DNA of 48,196 bases from Bacteroidales bacterium (lineage in GTDB: Bacteria; Bacteroidota; Bacteroidia; Bacteroidales; WCHB1-69), in assembly GCA_017961265.1 (NCBI GenBank), contig JAGCXN010000045.1, forward strand, positions 1-48,196. The letters run 5' to 3'. The position numbers and the translations under genes are program-made. This document shows, in pieces, positions 1 to 12,300 of the stretch. The notes beneath the pieces were generated by a model. The model saw only the letters and a program-made list of their open reading frames with translations, was not told where the DNA came from and did not search any database. Positions within the stretch are counted from its first letter, which is position 1. The number at the start of each line of letters is the position of its first letter.

Positions 1-365
1 AGTGTAGGTCTCGCAGGCTGTCACCGTGGTGGCGGTATGCACCGGATTGTTGATGGTGAGGTGCAAGGTATCGACCTGCGTGCAGCCGTTAGCATCGGTG
101 TGACTGTGAGTGTAGGTACCGCTTTCGGTGTAGGTCGTGCCGTTGCCGTCCGTCCAGGTGTAGGTCTCGCACTCAACAACTGTGATTGCCGTATGAACGG
201 GTTTGTTGATGGTGAGGTGCAGAGTATCGACCTGGGTGCAACCGTTAGCATCGGCGTGGCTGTGGAGGTAGTTTCCACTTTCGGTGTAGGTTTCACCATT
301 GCCGTCCGTCCAGGTGTAGGTCTCGCAGGCCGTCACCGTGGTGGCGTTATGCACCGGAGTATTCA
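1..365 (-). repeat. 52-residue (156-nt) tandem repeats at the visible end of the giant gene
   Basis: The string gtgtaggtctcgc recurs at 2, 158 and 314, exactly 156 nt apart and in frame. Each unit reads roughly CETYTWTDGNG..YTESGTY, then DANGC.QVDTLHLTI. Repeats of this type are common near the C-terminus of very large Bacteroidales surface proteins. The array continues out of the window. Confidence 0.9.
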
Positions 366-3300
366 CGATCACGGTCATGGTCACCACGCTGTCGCAGCCG
401 TTGGCGGCCGTCAGGACGGCATCTTGTGTGCCCGCCTCATCGAACGTCACCCCGTTCCATGTGTAAGGCAGTTCGGCATCACAGATGGCTCTGGTTTCGG
501 TGGTAATAGGAATATTACACTCCTGAACGACGAAATTGTCTATAAAGATATTTGTGTTGTACTGATTCTCGCCGCGCAGGATAATGTAGGTGTTTCCACT
601 ATGGCCAAGAGGCAGCTTGTAGGTGTACCAGCCTGGCTCTTCTTCAGCAGGTATAACCGCATTGCTCACTTCATATTGGCGAGGAATGAAGGCCAGTTCG
701 GTGGCTCCTTCAATTTCGCCGTCATCGCTGGTATATACGCGGATACCTTCATATTGGTAGTTTAACTCGTTATAGATATAGTCACTACGATATATATCCA
801 TGAAGAAGTAGTAATTGTCAGTCGGGATGGACATTTCAGGAAGCATCAGTTTGGTCATTGTGCCAATGGCCATATCAGGCAGTTTCAATTGATGAGTGCT
901 GTTGGTGCCAGTGGGGTCGCCATATACATTAAACACATAACTGCCGTCGCCTGCGATATGTTCGTTCACCCAGCAGTAAAGGTTAAGGGGATAGTTGACT
1001 GCGCTGGTTTCAAAATCTTCCGCCCACGGGAAGGAGGTGATGGTACCACAAGCCGTGGTGAAGGTCACTTCGTTGCTCCAGTCACTGACGCCGTCCTCGC
1101 CGCCGCAATTGGCGCGAACTTTCATCCTATAGGTGGAGTGAGGCGCGAGGCCGGAGAACGTATAGGGATTTTCTGTGATGGTGATGGGATACTCTTCACC
1201 GCCGTTCATGCAGAGTTGCCATACGGTGGCAGTACCGTTCTCCGTCCAACTCAGGTCCACACTAGTTGCCCCAGGTACACCAGCCGTAAGGGCGGTCGGT
1301 GCTACACAAGGTATGGTGGTGGTAAAGGTCACGGTATCGCTAGATCCGCTGGTGCCGTCACTGCCGCAGTCGCCCATCACGCGCACCTCATATTCAGTTT
1401 CAGGGACAAGACCGGTGATGGTGGCCTCTGCTGTGTTCGCATTGAGCGTCTGCCAATCGCCGGCGGCAACAGGATGACCCAGAATCAGGTTGTCAATATG
1501 CATATCATTGTCACCGTTACTGGGGACGGTTGATTCTCCGTAGAAAGCGAATTTCACGGTCTGTCCAATGTAGGAGGTGATGTCAATCGACACGTTTTCG
1601 CCAGCGGTGGCGATATCATTATATATGTATTCAGATCCGCTGTTATTCCATTCTCGCAGAATAGTCCATTGGTCATTTGCATAGACCAGAACCACAAAGC
1701 GGTCGTCAATACAAGTACCGAAGGCGGCACCGTCTCCATCATAGGCCGTCAAAGCAAGGTCGAAGTTGCATACTGAGCCGGGCAAGAGGTTTATCTCAGG
1801 GGTGATAGCCCAATAATCATTTCTCCCGTAGATATTGAGGGCAAGGTTGTAAGTGCCGAGTCCGTGTGTGGAAGTCTGCCACCCCCAGTTTGAGGGTATT
1901 GTTACCAACTCGGTTCCAGTCACTATGGTATCAACCAACCCGCGATAAAATGTCCATCCTTCCGGATGTTCTGATGTGTTGAAATGCTCTTCCAAACCCT
2001 CAACGTAAGCTTTCGTTCTGTAATTGACGATATAGTTGCTGCACTCTCCATAGCCGGTCCATGCCACGTCGGCGGTATGGGCGGTGATAGCTGTGATGCC
2101 TTCTGTTTCGAGAACCGGTGTACGGCAAGGCTCTGTGGTGGAGAAAGTCGCCGGGCCGGACCAGCCGCTGTGGTTGTCGCTGCCGCCGCAGATGGCACGT
2201 ACCCAGATAAAGTACTCCGTTTCGGGTGTGAGCACACCGTCAAGCACGAACGGGTTGCTGTTGGCGTTGGTCACAAGGCTTTCATCGATGTCATGCGCAG
2301 GAGCCGTGCCGGTGGTGGAATAGTATAGCTGCCAAGCGGTCTCGTCGCCGCCGTTCGTCCAGCTGATTTCAGCTGAACGTGGAGCTGCGTGATCGATAGC
2401 AAGGTTGGTGGGCATATCACAGGGTACGGGAACTTCGGAAATCGCCACGTTGTCCACAAAGATGGCACCGTTGTCATAATCGGCTACGGCATAGAACTGC
2501 AGAATGACCGATTCGCCTGCGTAAGCGGCAAGGGAGATTTCTGCTTCCGTGAAGGAACCGGGATCGAATCTTTCACCGCTATTGTCGGAAGCAAACGATT
2601 GCAAATCAGTAAATGATGTTCCATTATCAGTCGAAATCTTGACGGTGAAATCACCACAAGTTGCATGGTTGGCGTAGTCGAATGTGAGTTTGTACGCGCC
2701 TTCGGAGGGCAGTGCAATTATGGGTGAATTGATGAGTGCTGTGCCAGATTGCACCATATTGTTGTACATCCATAGCATCTTGTTGCTGGGGCTGCCGTGA
2801 TAATAAACGCCCCAAATGAATTCAGGGTTGCTGCCCTCAATGGTGGGAGAGGTAGAAGCGGAGTTATCCCAGCAGACAGGAATAGTATTGTCGTTGAAAC
2901 CCTCGAAGTCTTCCGTCCATGGGAAGGAGGCGATGTCCTCGCAGGCGGTGGTGAAGACCACCACATTGCTCCAGAAACTCGTGCCTTCTTCATTGCAGTT
3001 GGCTCGTACTTGTACGGTGTATTTGGTAGCGGGGGTGAGACCAGTAAGTGTGAACGGATTTGTAGTGGCTTCTATAAAAGAGGTTTCAGAGCCCACGGTG
3101 CAGCCGATCACCCAGGCGGTGGCGGTGCCATTCTCGGTCCAGCTCAGTGTTGCGCTGTTGGTGGTGATGGCGCTGGCGGTAAGGGCTGTGGGATCGGGGC
3201 AGGCTGTACCAGTGGTGAAGACCACAGTGTCGCTCCATGCGCTTTCCTCATTTTCGTCACACAGTCCCTTCACACGCACTTCATAATCGGTATGGGCGGT

Positions 3301-6300
3301 GAGTCCGGTGAGGGTGGCGCTGGTGGAGGTTGTCTCAACGTTCTGCCATGCACCGGCAGTAACGGGCATGCCGCAAAGTACATTGTCGATGTGCAGGTTG
3401 TTGTCGGCATTTGCTACGGTAGATTCTCCATAGAAAGCAATGCGCACAGATTGTCCGGCATAGCTGCTCAAGTCAATATTTACATTTTCGCCCGTTGTAG
3501 TGTGGGCAATATCATTATAAACGTATTCAGAACCGCTGTTGTTCCATTCGCGCAGGATGGCCCATGTGTTTTCGTCGTCGGTGGTGACCAACACAATAAA
3601 ACGGTCGTCAGCGCCATCGGTTTCTGGTGCCTCTAGTGTGCCGTTATAGGCAGTCAGGGCAAGGTCGAAGTTCAGGGCAAAGCCGTCCTCCACGTTAATG
3701 GCCGGGGTGATGAGCCAGTATTTTACGCCTGCCCCCCAAATGTTGATTCGTGCATGATTGTTAAACACGCCATTTCTGGTTTCAAAGTACCAGTTTCCGC
3801 TATTGGTCAGTGCGGTTCCTCCCATCACTTCGCTCAACAATCCGGTCTTCTTTTCCCAACCAGAAGGAGTCGTTCCGAATTCTTCATAGATGCCGTTGAC
3901 GTAGGCTTGCGTTCTGTAGCTGACGATATAGCCGTCGGTATTCTCGCTGAAGCCGCCCCAAGCCACGTCGGCGGTATGGCCGGTGATATTGCTGATGCTA
4001 TCGTCGGCAAAAATCGGAATCGGGCAGGCGTCGGCGGTGGTGATGGTGACTTCGTTGCTCGGGTCGCTATAGCTGCCGGGACAATGGCCGCTGATGGTAA
4101 AGGTATAGGTGGTATTGGGATTAAGACCGGTCACCGTATGGGAGACGGTCGTACCTTCGACGGTAACGTCGGGATCTCCTTCAGCGGGTTCGCTATAGCT
4201 GGGATCTTCGTTGAGCGAAAGCACCCACTCGGTTTCGCCGCTGTTGGCCGTCCATGTCAGGGTCACACTGTGGGGACCGGGAATGCCGGCGGTAAGGGCT
4301 GTGGGCGGCAGACAGCTCGACAGCAGCTCCACTTCTACATCGTCAATGCAGCAGCTGTAATTTGGTGAGCCATCTTGTTGCCAGCGGAACACAAGACGGG
4401 CGGCCTCGGCAGGCAATGTGTTCAGATATTTTGTGAACTGTGTCATAGTAGAGACTCCATTATAGGATTCAATCTCTTGGAACGTGTTGTAATTCACGTC
4501 CTCTGAGGTGATGTAGCCAAGGATGAGCGTTCCGCGGCTGGCATTTTCTTGTTGCATCCAGAAACTGACACTCAGTTCATTGAGGGCATTGGTAAATTTA
4601 GGCAAAGTGACATAGTTGGAACCCTTTCCATAGAACGTCAGGGCTTTTGAGCCTGCGTGCCCATAATAATAATAGCTATCATCTCCTATGACATGTGGAG
4701 TAATAGTAGTATTAGTACCTATACTATAGGGATTCTCCCAACAATCGGGGATGACGCCGTCGGTGCTGCTATATGCAACGCCCGTATATTCTTCAAATCC
4801 CTGAGTGTAGTTTTCGATTGTAGTGATGGTGATGGGTTCGCAGGAGGTGGTGAAGGCATACACCTCGGATGCTTCGCTGTTGTCGGAGGGGGAGCAGTTA
4901 GCCACCACATAGAACAGATAGCTGCTGAAGGCATCCAAGCCAGTCAGCGTGTAGGAAGTGTCAGTAACACCCGTGATTTCGGTGTAGCTACCCTCGGAGG
5001 TCTGCTTGTAATAGACGGTCCAATCGGTTTCGCCGTTGTTGGCTGTCCAGCCCAGAACGGCGGATCCGGAAGTGATGTTGGTGGCGGTGAGGGCAGTGGG
5101 CACCTCGCAGCTCGGAATTACCTTCACCGTAATGTCATCAACTAACCAGTAATAGCTAGTGTAGCAGTCAAACTGGCGCAAAGCGATGATAGCGTTAGCG
5201 GGTGCACTAGTGAAGTCAACAGTTTTTTTGACATAATCAGTGGTCAGCTCGGTACCGTTGTATGTTTCTATGGCTACAAAGGTGCTGGCATCATTAATAT
5301 CCGTCATATAACCGACGGCGAATTTGCCGCTTCGGACGTGGCTTATTTCCGGACGGGTATAGAATTCCACGCGCAGTGTGTTGGTGGGGGCATTGAATGT
5401 CGGGAGGGCAACCATGTTGTCGGTAGTGCCTGCGAACTTCAGAGAATATGTTGAATTATGGGCATAAGCAGAAAGATTTAGAATTTCTGCGCCAGCAATG
5501 GGTGTCCAACATTTGAATTTGTCCGCAGTTTCAAAATCGTAGGTGTAGGGGATGGCTTCTATTCCGCACTCGGTGGTGAAGGCTGGCACATCAACGGAAG
5601 TGGTTCCGTCGCAGTTGGAAACGATGGTGTAGGTGCCGGCAGCGTATGCGGTGTTGGAAGTCAGTCCTTCGATGGTATAGCTGTTGACAGCTGTGGGGGT
5701 CAATACGTTCTCACCTTGCTTTACAGTGTAGGTGGCTGATGAGCCGTTGTTGTTCGTCCAGCTGATGACTGCCGTGTTGGCAGTGGGTGCTACGGTAACA
5801 TTGCTCGCATGCATACAACTCGGACTTTCCGTCACCGTAATGTCATCAACGTACCAGTAATAGATATTGGAGCAGTCAAACTGGCGCAAAGCAATGATGG
5901 CGTCAGCGGGCGCACTGGTGAAGTCAACACTGTCTTTGACATAACTGTCGGTCATCTCGGTAGAGTTGTATGTTGCTATGGACACAAAGGTGCTGGCATC
6001 ATTAATATCCGTCAGATAACCGACGGCGAATTTGCCGCTGTTGCCATCGGTGACTTCCGGACGGGTATAGAATTTCAGACGGAGTGTGTTGGTGGGTACA
6101 TTGAATGTCGGGAGGGCAACCATATTGGAGGTATTGCCTGCGAACATCAGAGAATTTGTTGAATTATGGGCATAAGAAGAAGAATTGAGAATAGTTACGC
6201 CAGCAATGGGTGTCCAACATCTGAATTTGTCCGCAGTTTCGAAATCGTAAGTGTAGGGAATTGCTTCTATCCCGCACTCGGTGGTGAAGGCCGGCACATC

Positions 6301-9300
6301 AACGGAAGTGGTTCCGTCGCAGTTGGAAACGATGGTGTAGGTGCCGGCAGCGTATGTGGTGTTGGAAGTCAGTCCTTCGATAATATAGCTGTTGACAGCT
6401 GTGGTGGTCAGTGGGGTCTCACCATCCTTTACGGTATAATTGGCTGATGAGCCGTTGTTATTCGTCCAGCTGATGACTGCTGTGTTGGCAGTGGGTGTTA
6501 TGGCAACATTGACCGCTGGCAGGCAGCTCGGGCTCTCCGTCACCGTGACGTCATCAACATACCAGTAATAGTTGTTGGCGCAGTTGAACTGGCGCATAGC
6601 AATAATGGCGTCAGCGGGCGCATCAATGAAGTCAACCGTCTTCTTTTGGTATTCTGAAGCTGCCCAGTCGTTGTAAGCGTATGTTGCAATGGCGACGAAA
6701 GTGCTGGCATCATTAATATCCGTCATATATCCTACAGCAAAATTGCCACAATTGGTATAGGAATAGCTTTCCGGACGGGTATAGAATTCTACGCGCAGTG
6801 TATTGGTGGGTGCATTGAATGTCGGGAGTGCAACCATGTTGTCGGTAGTGCCACGGAAGTCAAGACGATAGCTGCCGCTATTTGGAATGCCATTTATTCG
6901 GGTAATTGTACCTGAAATGGGTGTCCAACATGCGAATTCGTCCGCAGTTTCGAAGCCGTAGGTGTAGGGGATGGCTTCTATCCCGCATTCGATAGTGAAT
7001 TCTGGCACATCAACGGAAGTGGTTCCGTCGCAGTTGGAAACGATGGTGTAGGTGCCGGCAGCGTATGTGGTGTGGGAAGTCAGTCCTGTAATCTCATAAC
7101 TGTCGACAGCTGTGGTGGTCAGTGTGGTTCCACCTTGCTTTACGGTGTAAGTGGCTGATGGGCCGTTGTTGTTCGTCCAGCTGATGACTGCCGTGTTGGC
7201 AGTGGGTGTTACGGTAACACTGGCTGCAGGCAGGCAGGCAGGTGCCTCGGAGATAGCGATGTCATCAATATAAACACCATTGTCGGTTCTGCTGGGGGTG
7301 GCTGCGTCAATCATGATGGCCACATAGACGTCTGTCGTTGCAGGAATAATGTAGCTGAATTCTTGGTAGTCGGTGGTCAGTCCGTTTTGTTCGAAAATCG
7401 TGTGGAATGTGCCTTCATCGGTCGGGTCACTCATCGTACCGATTTTGAAGGTGCTGGAGGCATTGTATCCGCGAGCCTGCAGGGTGATCTGTTTTCCAGC
7501 CAGTTCCGTCATTTCGGGCAGGATAGCGTACTGCGGATGTGGGTCGGAGGCAGAAATGGAATAGAAGCGCACACTGTTGGGCGTGGAATGTTCGGTAGAA
7601 TTATAGGAATAAATGGTCGGGTATAATTTGTACGGGTTGTTTGTACATCCATTGATATAGCTCCAGCAGGGGGGCAAAGTGTGGAGTGTCGGGTTGGAGG
7701 ATGAAGCCACCGAGTAGCCGTCAAAGTTTTCCGAGTAGCCCAAAGCAGCAATGGCGCTGCAGGTGGTGAAGGCAGACACCTCGGATGCTTCGCTATTGTC
7801 GTACTCGGAGCAGTTCGCCACTACATAGAACTGATAGTCAGTGCCAGCCTCCAAGCCAGTCAGCGTGTAGGGATTGGTGGTTACATTGGGAACTTCGGTA
7901 TAGCTTCCTTCGGTGGTTTTCTTGTAATAGACGGTCCATTCGGTTTCGTCGCTGTTGGCTGTCCAGCCCAGAACGGCGGATCTGGAAGTGATGTTGTTGG
8001 CGGTGAGGACGGTGGGCTCCTTGCAGCGTGGAATTACCGTCACGTCATCAACAAACCAGTACCAGTTGTTGGCGCAGTTGAAATGGCGCAAAGCGATGAT
8101 AGCGTTAGCGGGTGCACCAATGAAGTCAACCGTCTTCTTTTTATAAGTTTCAGACCCCCAATCGTTGTATGCGTATGTTTCAATGGCGACGAAAGTGCTG
8201 GTGTCATTAATCTCTGTCATGTAACCTACAGCAAAATTGCCACAATAGAAGGAGGAGTGATTTTCCGGACGGGTATAGAATTCCATGCGCAGTGTGTTGG
8301 TGGGGACATTGAATTGCGGGAGGGCTACTATGTTGTCGGTGGTACCGCGGAAGTCAAGATAATAGCTGCCGCTATTTGGATAGTCAGTTTTTCGGGTGAT
8401 TTTACCTGAAAGGGGTGTCCAACATGTGAATTTGTCCGCAGTTTCGAAATCGTAAGTGTAAGGGATTTCTTGCGCTTCGCAACGCGTGGTGAAGGCGGGT
8501 ACATCAACGGAAGTGGTTCCATCGCAATTGGAAACGATGGTGTAGGTGCCGGCAGCGTATGTAGTGGCGGTGGTCAGTCCTGTAATCTCATAACTGTTGA
8601 CAGCTATGGAAGTCAGTACTTCCACACCTTTCTTTACAGTGAAAGTGGCTGATGAGCCGTTGTTGTTCGTCCAGCTGATGATGGCTGTGTTGGTAGAGGT
8701 GGGTATTACGGCAACATTGGCCGCCGGCAGACAAGGAATTTCCGTCACTGTAATGTCATCAACATACCAGTAAAAGTTATCGGTGCAGTTGAACTGGCGC
8801 ATAGCAATGATGGCGTCAGCGGGCGCACTGGTAAAGTCAACCACCTTCTCCTGGTAGTCGTCAGATGTCCAGTCGTCATAAGCATATGTTGCAATGGCGA
8901 CGAAAGTGCTGGCATCATTAATATCCGTCATGTAACCTACTGCAAAATTGCCACAATTGAGGTTGTAATAAACTTCCGGACGGGTATAGAATTCCAGACG
9001 CAGTTTGTTGGTGGGGGTATTGAATGTTGGAAGGGCAACCATGTTGTCGGTAGAACCACGGAAGTTAAGACGATAACTGCCGCTATAGGAATTGCCACCG
9101 AATCGGGCAATTATACCTGAAATGGGAGTCCAGCATGCTAATTTGTCATCAGTTTCAAAGTCGTAGGTATAGGGGATGGATTGAGCCCCGCAAAGTGTAG
9201 TGAAGGCGGGCACATCAACGGAAGTGGTTCCGTCGCAGTTGGAAACGATGGTGTAGGTGCCGGCAGCGTATGCGGTGTTGTCAGTCAGTCCTGTAATCTC

Positions 9301-12300
9301 ATAACTGTTGACAGCTGTGGAAGTCAGTGGGGTTCCACCTTGCTTTACGGTATAAGTGGCTGATAAGCCATTGTTGTTCGTCCAGTTGATGACTGCAGTA
9401 TTGGTAGTGGGTGTTACGGTAACATCGGCTGCAGGCTCGCAGACTATGAGTGATGATTCCTCCACGGTTACATCGTCCAAATAGAGGTAAGCATCGTTGT
9501 TTGCGTAGTTGGAAGTCCCCTTGAAGACGAGAACCACCTCCTGTCCTGCGTATGCACTGAGGCTGATGGGATCGAGCTCGGTCCAATCGGCTACTCCTGT
9601 GAGGTTTGTGACGAGTGCCGTTTCGTGGGTGGTGCCGCCGTCAGTGGAGATATAAACGGAGAAGTCGCCTCCAGCAGGGTTCTTGTACCAGAAACTCAGT
9701 TGCATGGCCGGCGATGAGGGCAGGCTAAGCGGAATGCTCTTCAGGAAGTTGGTATTCCCGTTAGCGTTGGAAAATGAATTGAAGCGCACGCAGTTCGATC
9801 CATCGTGGCTGGTGCCGCTGGTGGCACCGTTGCCGGAGGTGTTAGTATTGTGGCACCACTTGGATGAGGCCACGGAAGTCGTTCCTTCGTCGTTGTTCCA
9901 ACAAGTGGGGATGGAAGCATCCACGGAGAGTCCGTTGAAGTTCTCCGTCCACGGGAAAGCGGTAACGGCATCGCAAGCGGTGGAGAAGATAATCTGGTCG
10001 CTCCATTCGCTGTTGCCGTCGAGACCGCCGCACACAGCGCGCACCATCACAGAATATTCGGATGCCGAGGTCAAGCCGGTGAGCGTGTAGGGATTCTCCG
10101 TAACCTCTATGGGTGTTTGGCTGCCCACCTGAACTTGCCATGCGCTGGCATTGTTATCTGTCCAGCTCAAATCCACAGAACTGGCGGTGACATTTGAATA
10201 GGCCAATGCGGTGGGTGCTGGGCATGCCACGTCGGTGGTGAAGTCCACAATATCGCTTTCGTTACTTTCCGCACCTCCATTGCAAAAGCCCTTCACCTTC
10301 ACCTCATAGTCGGTTTCGGGATCCAGCTCCGAGAGCAAAGCACTGGTTGTGGGATGAGAGACATTCATCGTCTGCCATGCACCGGCAGGAACGTCATTAC
10401 CCACAGCCACATTGTCAATGTGCAAGTTGTTGTCGGCGTTGCTTGTGGTGGATTCGCCGTAGAAGGCAATCTTCACACTCTGTCCGGCATAGCTGCTGAG
10501 GTTGATGTTCACATTCTCACCATCAGCGGTGTTGGCGATGTCATTGTAAACGTAAGGCGAGCCACTGTTGTTCCACTCGCGAAGGATAGTCCATGTAGTA
10601 CCATCATCGTTGGAGGCCAACACGACAAATCTGTCGTCGGTGCCAGTGGTTTGAGGGGCTCCAAGCGTGCCACTCCAATAGGTCAAAGCCAAATCAAAAC
10701 TCAAGGCTGGATTGGCACCCAGGGTGGTGGCTGGAGTTATTAACCAAGACTTGCAGCTTGAACCATAGATGTTGAGTCGGGCATGGTTGTCAAACACACC
10801 ATTGTTGGTTCCAAAAGACCAACTACTGCTGCCAAGTGTCAATGCAGTAGTACCGTTTAAGACATCATCGGTCAGCAGGGTGTTTGCTTTTGTCCAATCG
10901 GTAGGAACGGAGGTTCCGAATTCCTCCACAAGACCATCCACATATTCTTTTGTTCTGTAGCTGACAACATAGCTGTTGTTCTCGTTGAAACCTGTCCATG
11001 AGACATTGGCAGTATGGCCAGTGATGTCGGTAATACCTGCAAGATCGAGAACCGGAGTCGGGCAGGCATTGGCGGTGATGAAGTCCACCGTGTTGCTCCA
11101 TGCGCTGGTGCCGTCCAAACCGCCGCAGTTGGCGCGAACCTTGACCGAGAAGTTGAGTCCGGCTACCAGTTCTGTCAACTGGTAGAACATGGTGTCGCCA
11201 TCAATGGTGACTTCGGAGGAGTTTACCTCTGTAAGATCCATCTCGTCGCCATTGATACAAATCTGCCAATCGGTGGCGGTGCCGTTCTCCACCCACTTGA
11301 GGGGTACGTATGTGGGGCCGGGAATACCGGCAGCGAGGTCGGTGGGAGCGGGGCAGGCCACATCAGTGGTGAAGAAGATGGAGGAAGTCTCTTGGCTCAT
11401 GCCTTCTGAACCGCAGTCGCCCTGCACTTTGGCTTCGTATTTGGTTTCGGGATCCAGTCCAGTAATTTGGTAAGGAGCAGTGGCAGTATTGGCGGTCTGC
11501 CATGCACCGGCAGGAACGGCAGTCAGGGTGCCAATGGCAATGTCGTCGAGTCCGACTCCATATCCATAAGCATCCGTAAACTTGAAGCCAAATTGACAGT
11601 TTGCTGCGTATGCGCCAGCGGGAAGAGCTTCGTTTACTTCAGTCCACGTACTATGAGCCTCGGCGGTGGCAAATATTTCGTTCCATTCACCGCCATTAAC
11701 ACGGTAGTAGATACCGAATGCATCATTGTCGCCGCTCCATGCACGATTGATATACCATAGGTTCACATTGAGTCCGCTCTTTCCACTCAAATCCAAGTTC
11801 GGAGTAACAAGATAGGTCTCATTGCCCGTATTACCATGAGTGATTTTAGCATTATAATCACCTCCATGAGCACCTGTTGAAGTTGAATAATCCCCCTCGC
11901 CTACGCTCCATGTTCCAGAACCTTCTTTTGTCCAGCCTTCAGGCATGGTGCCGCCCTCAAAGTCTTCGATGAGGCCATCCGATGTCATATAAGCGGCGGT
12001 TCTGTATTTCACGGTGTAGCTTTCGGCGGTACCGGTCCAGGTCAGGTCGGCGGTATGGCCGGTGAGGTGGTCGGCTGCAAAGGCGGTGGGAACCGGGCAG
12101 GCGATGTCGGTGGTGAAGGTCTCGGGACCGACCCAGTCGCTATAACCATTCCCGCTGCTGGTGCAGTTGGCGCGCACCCAAGCGTAATAGGTGGTTTCGG
12201 GATCGAGACCGTTGGCGATGGTGAACGGGTGAGTGGTGACATTGGTCACGTTGCTTTCGTCAATATTGCTGGCAGGAGCCGAATTGTTTTCGGAGACATA

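Noticed and set aside
1-365. CRISPR array at the left edge
   Set aside because: The 156-nt repeats are in frame, with no spacers, and encode protein repeats.
37-3636. Long plus-strand frames opposite the giant gene
   Set aside because: They lie in exact register with the minus-strand codons. The sense gene rarely uses TTA, CTA or TCA codons, so its antisense frame stays open; the products are low-complexity and match nothing.
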